Below, piece by piece: positions 47,357-57,012 of a stretch of DNA of 64,000 nt. The notes below the pieces were generated by a model. It ran no database searches, had not been told where the DNA came from, and saw nothing but the letters and a program-made list of their open reading frames with translations. The DNA lies in the NCBI RefSeq assembly GCF_002873335.1, contig NZ_MCUW01000012.1, forward strand, positions 1 through 64,000, in the 5' to 3' direction. The position numbers and the translations under genes are program-made. The DNA is from Vibrio sp. 10N.286.49.B1. GTDB taxonomy: Bacteria > Pseudomonadota > Gammaproteobacteria > Enterobacterales > Vibrionaceae. Position 1 is the stretch's first letter. Each line of letters begins with the position of its first letter.

Positions 47357-48406
47357 TTATTTGAATTGTAAGTTGTAGTCGGCATCAATCGCGGCTTCAC
47401 ATGTTTTGATCTCATTTTCAAAACGCTGTAACCATTTCTGACCTTCTGGTCCTGTAGATTTTAAGAAGTAATCTTTAACTGGTGCTGAAGCCGTTTTAAA
47501 TGCTTCTTTTTCAGCCGCCGTTGGATTATAGATGGTGCCATCTGCTTTCTTAAACTCTTCGTAAGCTGAGTATTCTTTGTGCTTAGGATACGCTCGTAGG
47601 TATTGATTTTGAGCAGAAATGCCATCAATAACGACTTTCTTCAGGTCATCTGGGAATGAGTTAAATTTGTTGTCGTTAAATACCCATGCCCCACCCATGT
47701 ACGCATGGCCGTCTAAGATCATATAATTCAGGCTTTCATGGAAGCGATTCATGATAATATCAACAATGCCATTTTTAGTGCCATCAACCACGCCTGTCGA
47801 CAAAGCAGTATAGACCTCAGGCCAGGCGATTGGTGTTGGCGAACCACCTAGATCTTTGACAAGTTCTTGTTGAATCTTGGCTGGAACCGTACGAAGTTTT
47901 AGGCCTTTCACATCATCTGGTGTTTTCACTTGCTTCTTGGTCGTTGCAATATTTCGCCATCCACCCGAGTTTGAAACCATCATCAGACGCACATTCGGCG
48001 CTTTTTTCAGTACTTCACTACGTACATCACCAATGAATTTTTCATTGTCATACACACATTCCGCCACACGGTCATTGGGCAATAAGTACGGTAAGTCAAA
48101 TGCCCCTACCGGTTGCCAAAAGTTTGCGAGCTCTGCCGTCGTCGTTTGGAAGTAATCAAACATGCCAGCTTGAACCCCAGCAATACACTCTTTAGCGTTA
48201 CCACATAGTTGACCAGAAGGATAAATATCGACACTGATTTGGCCATTAGAACGCGACTCTACGTAGTTTTTAAACACCAATAGTGATTGGTGGTTGTAAC
48301 CATCAAGATTGGTAACATGAGGGACGGTTAACTTGTAATCTGCCGCATTAACTGCGCCCGCTGTAAACATTGCCGCTGCTGCTAATCCTAGAAGTGTCTT
48401 TTTCAT
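47357..48406 (-). CDS. TRAP transporter substrate-binding protein (DctP family)
   Basis: A 349-residue periplasmic receptor with a signal peptide cut after AVNA-A. It has the DctP pattern: GVQAGMFDYFQTTTAELANF, LRTVPAKIQQELVKDLGG with the ligand-carboxylate Arg, TPIAWPEVYTALSTGVVDGTKNG and WVFNDNKFNSFP. It lies between dctM and yihQ, so the ligand is probably sulfoquinovose or a sulfoquinovoside. TRAP receptors usually bind carboxylates through that Arg; a sulfonate is a plausible variant. Confidence 0.9.
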   Translation of the reverse strand: MKKTLLGLAAAAMFTAGAVNAADYKLTVPHVTNLDGYNHQSLLVFKNYVESRSNGQISVDIYPSGQLCGNAKECIAGVQAGMFDYFQTTTAELANFWQPVGAFDLPYLLPNDRVAECVYDNEKFIGDVRSEVLKKAPNVRLMMVSNSGGWRNIATTKKQVKTPDDVKGLKLRTVPAKIQQELVKDLGGSPTPIAWPEVYTALSTGVVDGTKNGIVDIIMNRFHESLNYMILDGHAYMGGAWVFNDNKFNSFPDDLKKVVIDGISAQNQYLRAYPKHKEYSAYEEFKKADGTIYNPTAAEKEAFKTASAPVKDYFLKSTGPEGQKWLQRFENEIKTCEAAIDADYNLQFK

Positions 48407-48524
48407 AAGATGTTCCTTTCAATTTATCGTTATAATTTAATTTATTTCAATATTTCACATGTAGGGGTATTAATATTTATTGTTTATTAGTTGAGAGCCA
48501 ACACCGATAGCGTTGGCCTCTGGG

Positions 48525-49814
48525 TTACATCACGCCTAATAATTTTGGCAATCCGATGACGAGCTGCGGGAAGAACGAAATCATAAAGATGATTAGGAAC
48601 TCAACCGCTAAGAACGGAATAATCGCCTTTGATATTTTCTGCAATGGCACACCTGATACACCGGATGCCACAAACAACACCAAACCCATTGGCGGTGTCG
48701 CCAATCCAATCGATAGGTTGGCACACATCACAACACCAAAATGCACTGGGTCGATACCCGCATTAATCATGATTGGGCCAATAATTGGAGCAAAAATCAG
48801 AATCGCAGGGCCTGCATCTAAAAACATACCTACGATGAATAAAAAGATGTTGATGATAAAGAACAGCAAGTAAGGATTATCTGTAATACCGTTAATCAAT
48901 TCAGACACATGATTTGAGATACCAGAGAAGCTGATCGCAGAAGCAAATCCACTTGCGGCAGCAACGATAATCAAAATAGCAGCGGCGTTAACAGCGACCT
49001 TCGAGAATAATACGTACGTGGCCTTAATGGTGGTTGCTTTAATAACATACACCGAAATAACAATGGCATACGCCACCGCAACAGCAGCTGCTTCTGTCGG
49101 TGTAAAGATGCCACCGTAGATGCCGCCTAGAATAATAACGGGCGTCAGCAAAGGTAGAATAGCCATTTTTAGACTTTTACTACGCTCTACCTTCGTCGCT
49201 CTCTCCATTGGTTGAACCTCTGGATAATGACGAATCTGAATACGGTTAACGATCATCAAACCAACACAGAAGATAAAGCCTGGAACAATCCCTGATAAGA
49301 ACATTGCTGCCACTGATGTATTCATGACAAAAGCGTAGATCAGCATGATACCTGACGGCGGAATAATCGTACCTAACACGGTAGCGGCGGCGGTCAAAGC
49401 AGCAGAGTAAGCTTTGTCGTAACGGTATTTAGACATCTCAGGGATTAACATATTGCCAATCGCTGAGGTGGCTGCTACCGCTGAGCCCGTTAGTGCACCA
49501 AACAACGTCGCCGCTAGGATGACCACATGCCCTAACCCACCTTTAAGGTGTTGAACACGAGTCTGTGCAAACGAAATAATACGAGGGGTAATGCCGCCAC
49601 TCGACATACATTCGCCTGCCAACATGAAAAACGGCAATGCAAGCAACAAAAAATTATCTAAACCAGAATATAGACGCTGGTATAGCATGTTAATAAATAA
49701 TGTTTGGTCATTCTGAAAAAAAGTAATTACTGGCGCTAACCCAAGTGCAAATAAAACTGGCACACCAACAATTAAGAAAAATAGAAAATAAAGTAAAAAA
49801 ACTGGAGAAATCAT
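48525..49814 (-). CDS. TRAP transporter large permease (DctM)
   Basis: Ion-driven membrane subunit of 429 residues with about 12 hydrophobic segments. DctM motifs include FFMLAGECMSSGGITPRII, GSAVAATSAIGNMLIPEM and GLATPPMGLVLFVASGVSG near the C-terminus. It starts 11 bp after dctQ and precedes dctP by 118 bp. This gives sodium-coupled uptake in place of the MFS importer YihO of E. coli. Confidence 0.93.
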   Translation of the reverse strand: MISPVFLLYFLFFLIVGVPVLFALGLAPVITFFQNDQTLFINMLYQRLYSGLDNFLLLALPFFMLAGECMSSGGITPRIISFAQTRVQHLKGGLGHVVILAATLFGALTGSAVAATSAIGNMLIPEMSKYRYDKAYSAALTAAATVLGTIIPPSGIMLIYAFVMNTSVAAMFLSGIVPGFIFCVGLMIVNRIQIRHYPEVQPMERATKVERSKSLKMAILPLLTPVIILGGIYGGIFTPTEAAAVAVAYAIVISVYVIKATTIKATYVLFSKVAVNAAAILIIVAAASGFASAISFSGISNHVSELINGITDNPYLLFFIINIFLFIVGMFLDAGPAILIFAPIIGPIMINAGIDPVHFGVVMCANLSIGLATPPMGLVLFVASGVSGVPLQKISKAIIPFLAVEFLIIFMISFFPQLVIGLPKLLGVM

Positions 49815-49825
49815 AACAACACCTA

Positions 49826-50365
49826 TTATTCCGCTACTTCAGCTGAAACCAATTTTTCTTGTTCTGGTTTAAAGTGAATAAACTGATGAATTGAAGCAAC
49901 TAATTTCTGGATAGCGAACGAACATGACACTGTCAGCATAACCGGCGGTATCGCGTAAATTACGAACATCGGTATCGGCAGACTATCGGCCATTACCGAC
50001 CCTGTCTTGAAAAACGCATACCCGAAGTAAATCCAGATAGAAAAAAGAACAAGCGCGATAAGGTGCGTTAGCATCATGAATACCTCATAAATTCGGCGCC
50101 CTTTTAACTTATCCGTTACAAATGTCATTGCGATATTCTTGTCTTCTAAATAAATAATCGGAAGACACAAATAAGTCATGTATATCATTAAAAATCTTGA
50201 AGATTCGTCAGTCCAACTCAAAGGAATATTGAGAACATAACGACAAAAAACTTGTAGAAGAACAATAATTGTCATTATCAACAATAAAATTCCAGAAATA
50301 TGAGCGGTTACTTTTGCAAGTGGTGCATTCACTTTGTTTAATGCACTTTCTATAGCTTTAAGCAC
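49826..50365 (-). CDS. TRAP transporter small permease (DctQ)
   Basis: 179 residues with four hydrophobic segments and the DctQ signature VFCRYVLNIPLSWTDESSRFLMIYMTY. The start is a GTG at 50365, with GGTGA upstream. It is the first TRAP gene after the class II aldolase (169 bp upstream). Confidence 0.9.
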   Translation of the reverse strand: MLKAIESALNKVNAPLAKVTAHISGILLLIMTIIVLLQVFCRYVLNIPLSWTDESSRFLMIYMTYLCLPIIYLEDKNIAMTFVTDKLKGRRIYEVFMMLTHLIALVLFSIWIYFGYAFFKTGSVMADSLPIPMFVIYAIPPVMLTVSCSFAIQKLVASIHQFIHFKPEQEKLVSAEVAE

Positions 50366-50534
50366 AAAATCACCATCAAACCAATATTGGTATAGTTATT
50401 AAAACGACATATCGTTTACTGAGTTTCTATTGATAACCTAGTTAATTAATCTAATCCGTGATTTCATTCACAGGCAGACACAACATGTCGTTTTTTGTAG
50501 GGTTTATGTCACATAAGAGACATTTAGAGGTTTG

Positions 50535-51398
50535 TTATGCCGCTTTTCCGTTGGAGCCGAATAAACGAATTTTATGTTGTACAACTTCTTTCATTGAATC
50601 GATACCTGTGTTCATTACATCCGCCAAAATGTAATCGGTTCCACACTCTTTCCAATGCGCTTGAATCCCATCAATGAAACCCTGACGAAGCTCTGTATCA
50701 ACATTAATTTTTGCCACGCCACGCTTAACCGCTTCTAGGACCTGGTCGTCTGGCACACCCGAACCGCCATGCAAAACAATCGGTTTTTTGACGGCTTCTT
50801 TAATTTCAGACAATCGCTCAAATTTTAGCTCTGGGGTCGTTTTGTAAACGCCGTGCGCAGTGCCAATCGACACCGCTAAATAGTCAACACCGGTACGCTC
50901 AGAAAAATCTAACGCTTCTTCTACCGTGGTAATCATCGCGTCTTTTTCGTCAACGGTGATGTCGTCTTCTGTACCACCAATTTTACCAATCTCTCCTTCC
51001 GAACCCAGGCCAAGTGCTGCGGCGACATCGACAACCGCTTTAGTGATTCGAATATTATCTTCAAATGGCAGCGCAGAACCATCAAACATCAACGATTGAA
51101 AATCGCGAGTCGCAGCTTCCATACATTGTTCAAATTTACGGCTGTGGTCTAGATGGATACAAATAGGGACTGAAATTTGGTGGTGCTCTATCAGTGAATC
51201 AATAGCATCACGCAATGGTTTCATGCCCATTTCGTTAATCGCCTTTTGGCCAATTTGAATCATAATCGGTGATTGCTCTTCTTGAGCTGCAAGCAATACC
51301 GCTTTAATCGTTTCAAGGTTATGTGCAGTGAAAGCACCGATAGCATAGCCATTGTTCCATGCTTCATTGATCATCGTTTTACCAGATACGTAAGGCAT
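50535..51398 (-). CDS. Class II (zinc) aldolase, probable 6-deoxy-6-sulfofructose-1-phosphate aldolase
   Basis: 287 residues of the KbaY/GatY/FbaA fold: HLDH (catalytic Asp82-type residue and first Zn His), SEGEIG, GTAHG (second Zn His), VLHGGSG (third Zn His) and INVDTE. The cluster lacks a YihT homologue, the class I Schiff-base aldolase of E. coli sulfoglycolysis. This enzyme therefore probably splits sulfofructose 1-phosphate into DHAP and sulfolactaldehyde. Zinc aldolases with this role have been reported in other sulfoglycolytic bacteria. The ordinary alternative is tagatose- or fructose-bisphosphate aldolase. The fold is certain, the substrate inferred from context. Confidence 0.82.
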   Translation of the reverse strand: MPYVSGKTMINEAWNNGYAIGAFTAHNLETIKAVLLAAQEEQSPIMIQIGQKAINEMGMKPLRDAIDSLIEHHQISVPICIHLDHSRKFEQCMEAATRDFQSLMFDGSALPFEDNIRITKAVVDVAAALGLGSEGEIGKIGGTEDDITVDEKDAMITTVEEALDFSERTGVDYLAVSIGTAHGVYKTTPELKFERLSEIKEAVKKPIVLHGGSGVPDDQVLEAVKRGVAKINVDTELRQGFIDGIQAHWKECGTDYILADVMNTGIDSMKEVVQHKIRLFGSNGKAA

Positions 51399-51492
51399 TT
51401 TAAGTCGTCCTATTGAATTAACTTTTCGTTCGTCGTGGTGATAAATTATCAGTCTAAAGCGCTCAATTCTGTTAGATATGTATCACTTTCCA

Positions 51493-51515
51493 ACACAAAT
51501 GTACAAATTAGGACA
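51493..51515 (+). promoter_or_regulatory. Candidate CsqR (YihW) operator, copy C
   Basis: ACACAAATGTACAAATTA followed by GGACA, 95 bp upstream of the aldolase start codon. It agrees with the copy at 45186 at most positions. Further TGTACAAA and ACAAAAGTGA words nearby (51550-51585) suggest extra half-sites. Confidence 0.55.
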
Positions 51516-51584
51516 AAAGTGAGTGTTGAGACACAATTTAAATGTCAATATGTACAAAATCTCGTAATCTACAAAAGTGAACAT

Positions 51585-51616
51585 AAAAAAAAGATGACAA
51601 CCAAAGGTTGTCATCT
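51585..51616 (-). terminator. Terminator of yihS
   Basis: AGATGACAACC / GGTTGTCATCT 11-bp perfect stem with an AAA loop; the minus strand continues into T8. It separates the upstream yihU-yihS unit from the aldolase-TRAP-yihQ unit. Confidence 0.92.
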
Positions 51617-51661
51617 TCATGAAATCACCAAGTGTAAACGTTAACAAACGTTTATGAGAGG

Positions 51662-52912
51662 TTAGCGCATACTTTCGTCTAAGCGACCTTCTGCTAGTGC
51701 AGGCGCTAATCCAGGCGTTAACGGCAGCCTAGGGATAACTAAGCAGTGCATCAAATGATAGATGTCTTGTTTACCGTCCCAGACTTTACTTGTGCCAGCT
51801 TGGTTGTTTACATCGAGCTCCTGCCACCAAGAACACCCCTCATAATCAATAAGATAAGTACGACAGTAATCCCACCAAGTTTGATAGAATTCTTCGTATT
51901 TTTTATCGCCAGTGACCGTGAAAAGCGCATAAGCGGTACCAATAGCTTCGACAGGAGCCCAACGAATACGCTCACGTACCACGGGTTTACCATCCCAATC
52001 CACTGAATAGACAAAACCTGGGGCCCCATCCACGGCCCACGCGTCGCGCACGGTTGCATCAAACAGCCCTTTCGCATCTTCCAGTAACCACTCTGGTGTC
52101 TCGGCTCCAATTTCAAGCAACGTTGCTCGAAGGTGGCAGATTAGACGGCCCCATTCAATCCAATGGCCCGGTGTACCGCCGTAAGCACGAAAATGACTTG
52201 CAGGCGTATCTTTGTTGTAGTCCGGTAGTGGATTCCAACTAGAGTCGAAATGTTCATTAACACGATAACTCAGATTTTTCGCCGTTTTGTGAATCATGAA
52301 TTCAGTGATATGGAGCGCTCGGTCTAGCCACTTTTTATCTTTAGTCACGTCATATACAATAAGAAATGCCTCAACCGCATGCATGCTGGCATTACCGCCA
52401 CGGTAGTCTTCTGTCTCAGAGAACGCTTCATCCCAAGATTCAAGTACCATCTGTTCTTCTTCGTTCCAAAAGTACTTTTCAATCACAGCAATTGACTCGT
52501 CTAAAAGAGCGCGAGCACGTGGGTGACCCGTCGTCACGGCACTCGCCGCCCCTAATAATACGAAGCAGTGTTGATAGCCCTGTTTCGAGGCATCAACGAT
52601 ACCATTGCCTTCGTTATCAATGGTTGCATACCAACCACCATGAGTATCGTCTTTAAGAGGCCCTTCAAGTGCCGAGATCCCATGTTCCACTAGATCAAAC
52701 GCCCCTGGTCTTCCCATTAATGCGGCTAGAGAATAACAATGCAACATACGAGCAGTGATCCACAAACGTGTTCCCATTTCTTCACGAACGTTGCCATTAT
52801 TACCAATCCAACCAAACCCATTAGGGACGATAGCATTTCTTCCAAATTCAAAAATTCGGTCAGTTTCTGTATCCAACCAAGCATTATGGGATCGGGTATT
52901 AATCCATTTCAT
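51662..52912 (-). CDS. yihS: Sulfoquinovose isomerase (YihS)
   Basis: Converts sulfoquinovose to 6-deoxy-6-sulfofructose. This 416-residue member of the AGE isomerase family matches E. coli YihS along its length: [20 protein letters not shown] at the start, [57 protein letters not shown] and [18 protein letters not shown]. The catalytic His residues of GHWIEW and DIYHLMH are kept. A GAGG site precedes the ATG. Confidence 0.95.
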   Translation of the reverse strand: MKWINTRSHNAWLDTETDRIFEFGRNAIVPNGFGWIGNNGNVREEMGTRLWITARMLHCYSLAALMGRPGAFDLVEHGISALEGPLKDDTHGGWYATIDNEGNGIVDASKQGYQHCFVLLGAASAVTTGHPRARALLDESIAVIEKYFWNEEEQMVLESWDEAFSETEDYRGGNASMHAVEAFLIVYDVTKDKKWLDRALHITEFMIHKTAKNLSYRVNEHFDSSWNPLPDYNKDTPASHFRAYGGTPGHWIEWGRLICHLRATLLEIGAETPEWLLEDAKGLFDATVRDAWAVDGAPGFVYSVDWDGKPVVRERIRWAPVEAIGTAYALFTVTGDKKYEEFYQTWWDYCRTYLIDYEGCSWWQELDVNNQAGTSKVWDGKQDIYHLMHCLVIPRLPLTPGLAPALAEGRLDESMR

Positions 52913-52995
52913 AGGGTATTTCCTCGTTATTTTTATTGTTACTGACGTTACCAGTCAGCAGCGTTGAATTATGTTAATTGACCATCATTTTTGTG

Positions 52996-53018
52996 ACACA
53001 AATAATCAAATATGGACA
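52996..53018 (+). promoter_or_regulatory. Candidate CsqR (YihW) operator, copy B
   Basis: ACACAAATAATCAAATAT followed by GGACA, 84 bp upstream of yihS and overlapping the 3' end of the TSUP gene. It has the same 18-nt spacing before GGACA as copies C and D. Confidence 0.5.
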
Positions 53019-53746
53019 TTTTTGATCACTAGCACACAACCAATGACAAGAAGTAGGCCATGCACGATGTGGTGGTAGTTGATTTTGTATTTTTGTAGAA
53101 AGTGGTAGCCCACCATGCCGCCAGTCATACCGACAAGAAAAGCAGGCATCGCGGATAAAACCAGCTCTTGTACGTCAGGCGTAATCAAGCCCTCATTCCA
53201 AAAGCTCGCAATCGCCCCTATCATTTGCAACATGAAAAAGAACACCAGCGTCGACTTCGCCTGATCGGCTGTCCAAGGTTGCATTGATGTGTAAGCGATC
53301 ACCGGCGGACCAGCCTCACCAACACTCGCCCCTAATACGCCAGAAGCAAAACCAGTCCCTACGGTCACCGGTACCGAGGTCTTTGAGAACGCAGGCTTAG
53401 CACTTCTCATCGAATGAATACTCGATAAGATCAATACCACCCCCATCGTAATCAAGATGTATTGTGACGGCAGACTCGCCAACAGCTTTGCTCCAACAAA
53501 TGATGCCGGTAATGATCCTGCAACAAGAATTAATCCCACTTTGTATTGGATGGAATGACGCATTTTCCAAACGATCGGAAACGTCACTAACCAACCAAAT
53601 ATTCCAGCGATGGGGACCGCCATTTTTGCATCGATAACCAGCGAAAGTAATGGTACAGAAACGAGCGCTAACCCAAACCCGGTCAAGCCTTGTGTAAAGC
53701 CCCCTAATGCAATGATTAAGGAGACGAGAATAACGGTGATATCCAT
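53006..53746 (-). CDS. TauE/SafE (TSUP) family membrane exporter
   Basis: A 246-residue membrane protein with about eight hydrophobic segments. The TSUP start (ALGGFTQGLTGFGLALVSVPLL) is repeated in weaker form in the second half (ASGVLGASVGEAGPPVIAY). TSUP members include sulfite and organosulfonate exporters. Placed between yihS and the mutarotase, it probably exports the C3 sulfonate end product (2,3-dihydroxypropane sulfonate). The role is inferred. Confidence 0.82.
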   Translation of the reverse strand: MDITVILVSLIIALGGFTQGLTGFGLALVSVPLLSLVIDAKMAVPIAGIFGWLVTFPIVWKMRHSIQYKVGLILVAGSLPASFVGAKLLASLPSQYILITMGVVLILSSIHSMRSAKPAFSKTSVPVTVGTGFASGVLGASVGEAGPPVIAYTSMQPWTADQAKSTLVFFFMLQMIGAIASFWNEGLITPDVQELVLSAMPAFLVGMTGGMVGYHFLQKYKINYHHIVHGLLLVIGCVLVIKNVHI

Positions 53747-53800
53747 AATTAAATCCTAAATAAGGGCGAGAACTCACCCTTAAGTGATAACTGACAGTTG

Positions 53801-54841
53801 TTATTTTACAGAGAAGCGGTGAATGGTTTTTTCTTCGAACACTTCACCAGGATTCAAGCGTACACTTGGAAAGTGCGGCTGATTTGGGCTGTCGGGGAAA
53901 TGTTGCGTTTCCAAACATAGCCCCTCCCGTGCCTTATAATGTCGACCATGACGGCCTAACCATGGTTTGTTTGATAACTTAAAACCGTTATAAAACTGAA
54001 CAGCAGGCTGGGTGCTTAACACCGTCATCATCCGCCCACTATGCGCGTCATATAGTTCCGCAGCGTAATGGTACTCACCTTCTCGTTTACGCCCATTCAG
54101 GACAAAATTGTGATCGTATTCACCCGACCCAATTTGAGTGGCGGTAGTAAAATCGAGCCCCGTGTCTTTTACTGACTTGATTTCGCCAGTAGGAATCATC
54201 TCCTCAGTCGTTGGCGTGTATAGATTGGCATGAAGTACAAGTTCATGCTCATCTACAGCGCCCGAATCAAGGCCACCCAAGTTGTAGTAGCTGTGATTGA
54301 CTAAATTGACAACGGTCGGTTTGTCGGTCATTGCTTTGAAGTTGTAATGGAGTTGATTGCCTTCATCCAAACCCACCGAGTGAGTGACATCCATCGTCCC
54401 GCCATAGCCAGACTCACCATCCACAGAAACTCGACTGAGATGCAGATAAATCGCTTCAGGTTGTTCTTCAATCGAAAAATCCCAAACGTACTTATCAAAG
54501 CCTTTCGTCCCGCCATGTAAATGTTGGCGAGTTGGCAGTTCATTGGTCTCCAATTGAAAGCTTTCACCATCGAGTTCATAGCGACCATCTTTAATACGGT
54601 TGGCATAACGCCCAGCTACAGCACCAAAGAACGGGTGCCCTTTTAGGTATTGTTCTAAGTTGTCATAACCTAAAACCACGTTCGCCTTCGCGCCCTCTCG
54701 GTCGGGTGCTTCAATTGAGGTCACGATGCAGCCGTAGTTGGTGACTTGCACTTTCAAACCGTGTCGATTTTCTAGGGTAAATAGTTTGACTGGCAATGCT
54801 TGGCCTTCGACTTGACCCCAATTCTCTACCGTAATTTTCAC
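53801..54841 (-). CDS. Aldose 1-epimerase, probable sulfoquinovose mutarotase
   Basis: 346 residues of the GalM fold: VTNYGCIVTSIEAPDREG, GRYANRIKDGRYELDG, RQHLHGG with a catalytic His, VNLVNHSYYNLGG with the second His, and the Glu of LCLETQHFPDSPN. The start is a GTG at 54841 with GAGG upstream, 20 bp after yihU. E. coli carries the mutarotase YihR in the same context, interconverting sulfoquinovose anomers; YihR is shorter (~308 residues). This GalM-like copy probably has the same job. Confidence 0.88.
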   Translation of the reverse strand: MKITVENWGQVEGQALPVKLFTLENRHGLKVQVTNYGCIVTSIEAPDREGAKANVVLGYDNLEQYLKGHPFFGAVAGRYANRIKDGRYELDGESFQLETNELPTRQHLHGGTKGFDKYVWDFSIEEQPEAIYLHLSRVSVDGESGYGGTMDVTHSVGLDEGNQLHYNFKAMTDKPTVVNLVNHSYYNLGGLDSGAVDEHELVLHANLYTPTTEEMIPTGEIKSVKDTGLDFTTATQIGSGEYDHNFVLNGRKREGEYHYAAELYDAHSGRMMTVLSTQPAVQFYNGFKLSNKPWLGRHGRHYKAREGLCLETQHFPDSPNQPHFPSVRLNPGEVFEEKTIHRFSVK

Positions 54842-54861
54842 GTTATGGCCTCTAATATTTA

Positions 54862-55755
54862 TTATTGGATTTTTGCTTCAAGGCCGGAAGTAACACGAAG
54901 CTGTTCGAATATAGACGTCCAGTCTTGGCGTCCGCGCCCAGCAGCTCGAGCGATACTATACAACTCGCGCGATGCCGCACCGCAAGGCATAGGTACATTC
55001 ACTTGATTCGCTAGATCAAGGGCAATCCCTAAATCTTTATGCGCGAGGTCAACCATAAATGCAGAAGATAAGTCGCCAGCAAGTACCTTACCAGGCCATG
55101 TTGTTGTGAAGTGTCCTTTACCCGCAGGGGTGCCGCTCATCACTTTCATCGCAGCATCAAACTCAAGTCCAATCGCTTCTGACAGCGTTGCCGCTTCAGC
55201 AGATAATGCATTGAGCGCAATACTCATGTAGTTATTAATGATCTTGACCCTAATCCCTTTCCCTGGACCACCAGCGTCAATAGTTTCAGAGCCCATGCAA
55301 TCAAATAGAGGCTGTGCTTTAGCAATTTGTTTCGCGGTTCCACCAGCCAGAATTAACAATTCGCCTTTGATTGCATGATCAGATGTACGCCCCACTGGCG
55401 CTTCCATCATTGAATAACCTTCATTCGACATATCTTTAATCAAGGCATCAGTTTCAAATGGATGAATCGTCGACATATCAATAAGTAGAGCTTGCGTATC
55501 TAGGCGCTCTGTCACACCTCCATCACCAAAAAGGACCTCTCTTACTAACGCCCCATTTGGTAGCATGGTAATAACAAATTCGGCATCGGTTGCCGCTTCG
55601 GCTGGTGACGACGCTGCGGTTGCCCCCAATTCAACCATACGGTTAACTGCGTCTTTATTCACGTCAAACACACGCAATGAGTGCCCACCTTTAATGAGAT
55701 TTGCAGCCATAGGGCTACCCATTTGACCAAGACCGATAAATCCTACTGTTGCCAT
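54862..55755 (-). CDS. yihU: 3-Sulfolactaldehyde reductase (YihU)
   Basis: Reduces 3-sulfolactaldehyde to 2,3-dihydroxypropane sulfonate with NADH. A 297-residue beta-hydroxyacid dehydrogenase, near-identical in plan to E. coli YihU: Rossmann [67 protein letters not shown] with the catalytic Lys, and [15 protein letters not shown]. It is first in the minus-strand operon and divergent from yihV, so redox balance is closed by excreting the alcohol. Confidence 0.94.
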   Translation of the reverse strand: MATVGFIGLGQMGSPMAANLIKGGHSLRVFDVNKDAVNRMVELGATAASSPAEAATDAEFVITMLPNGALVREVLFGDGGVTERLDTQALLIDMSTIHPFETDALIKDMSNEGYSMMEAPVGRTSDHAIKGELLILAGGTAKQIAKAQPLFDCMGSETIDAGGPGKGIRVKIINNYMSIALNALSAEAATLSEAIGLEFDAAMKVMSGTPAGKGHFTTTWPGKVLAGDLSSAFMVDLAHKDLGIALDLANQVNVPMPCGAASRELYSIARAAGRGRQDWTSIFEQLRVTSGLEAKIQ

Positions 55756-55856
55756 GAAAAATCCTTAACTGTTGTTGGTTATAGTTGTTGAATTGCTATT
55801 TACTATAATCATTCGAGAGTTTATAACCACAACACTTGTCACATTTTGTTGTTTTA

Positions 55857-55917
55857 TGTCCATTTATTGTCTTTTTGTGAGAATACTCTCATCCAAACTG
55901 ATTTTGCGCTTTATAAT
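55857..55917. promoter_or_regulatory. yihU-yihV control region: operator copy A, CRP-like site and -10 element
   Basis: On the minus strand 55857-55878 reads ACAAAAAGACAATAAAT then GGACA, a one-base-shorter version of the motif at 45186, 51493 and 52996. Overlapping it, TGTGA-GAATAC-TCTCA at 55876-55891 is a CRP-like site with one mismatch. TATAAT at 55912-55917 is a good -10 element for yihV. That puts the CRP site near -40, a class II position. The rest of the 345-bp spacer shows nothing else clear. Confidence 0.55.
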
Positions 55918-56100
55918 AGTGTCCATGAGCTGACTTTAAGCTCGTCGCATTCGAGATAGCGTTAAGGGTTACTTTGCTATGGTTGATGGCGCGATGAATG
56001 GTAGTGTTAAAGCCTAACGAGCTAAAAACTAAAGCATGCAAAGAAAACGCGCGAAGCGGCACTCCTTATTTTCCAATGATGTAAAAACAATAAGAGATAA

Positions 56101-56994
56101 ATGATGGCGATAGCTTGTGTTGGTATTACAGTATTAGACCGAGTCCAATTGGTTTCTCAGCTTCCAAACTCTGGTGGGAAGTATGTTGCACACAATTATT
56201 TTGAAGTGGGTGGTGGCCCAGCAGCGACCGCATCGGTAGCCGTTGCTAAACTTGGCCATAGTGTTGATTTTATTGGTCGCGTGGGTTGTGATGGTGTGGC
56301 AGATACCATGCTATCTGAGTTAGCAGGATACGGCGTTGGTGTTGACCGTACTATAAAAATTCCCGGCGCTTCATCGGCATTCTCCGCCGTGATCGTGGAC
56401 AACGAGGGGGAACGAATGATCATCAACTACCAAGACGAGTCTTTATCGAAAGATATTACGCCGTTAAAAAATGTTGATTTTTCGACATATTCCACAATTC
56501 TTACAGATGTTCGTTGGTTGGAAGGGGCAACATATGCTTTAGAACAAGCAAAAAAATTCGGGATACCTTCGGTTCTCGATGCAGACCTAACGCCCGAACC
56601 CATTGATGTTCTTGTTAAATTAGCCGATCACGTTGCATTTAGCGAACCAGGACTGGCAAAATTCACAGGAACAAACGATCCTATAGAAGGCCTCAAACTC
56701 GCTCAAAAAAAGACACCCGGCAGAGTTTATGTTACAGTCGGTTCAAAAGGATGTTACTGGCTTGAAAACGGCGAACTCGCTCATCAAGTAGGCCTCAAAG
56801 TAGACGTCGTCGACACTACAGGTGCTGGAGATGTTTTTCACGGAGCCCTTGCTGTCGCCGTGGCAGAGCAAATGGAAACGTGTCAATCTATTATCTTTTC
56901 TAATACTGTCGCAGCCCTCAAGTGCCAAAAACTTGGTGGTCGTGAAGGTATCCCGAACCGAAAAGACGTAGACATTAATATTGTAAACAAATAA
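56101..56994 (+). CDS. yihV: 6-Deoxy-6-sulfofructose kinase (YihV)
   Basis: Phosphorylates sulfofructose at C1 with ATP. This 297-residue PfkB-family kinase keeps E. coli YihV features: ACVGITVLDRV, GGKYVAHNYFEVGGGPAATASVAVAKLG, VDFIGRVG, ADVRW-type TDVRWLEGA, AFSEPGLAKFTG and the C-terminal catalytic motif DTTGAGDVFHGALAVA with the base Asp. It is co-transcribed with the regulator 18 bp downstream. The ATG at 56104 is an equally possible start. Confidence 0.94.
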   Translation: MMAIACVGITVLDRVQLVSQLPNSGGKYVAHNYFEVGGGPAATASVAVAKLGHSVDFIGRVGCDGVADTMLSELAGYGVGVDRTIKIPGASSAFSAVIVDNEGERMIINYQDESLSKDITPLKNVDFSTYSTILTDVRWLEGATYALEQAKKFGIPSVLDADLTPEPIDVLVKLADHVAFSEPGLAKFTGTNDPIEGLKLAQKKTPGRVYVTVGSKGCYWLENGELAHQVGLKVDVVDTTGAGDVFHGALAVAVAEQMETCQSIIFSNTVAALKCQKLGGREGIPNRKDVDINIVNK

Positions 56995-57012
56995 TAAAAA
57001 AGAAGGGTTATC

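Noticed and set aside
54862-55755. 6-phosphogluconate or tartronate semialdehyde dehydrogenase call
   Set aside because: Segment-by-segment agreement with YihU and its cluster position favour sulfolactaldehyde reductase.
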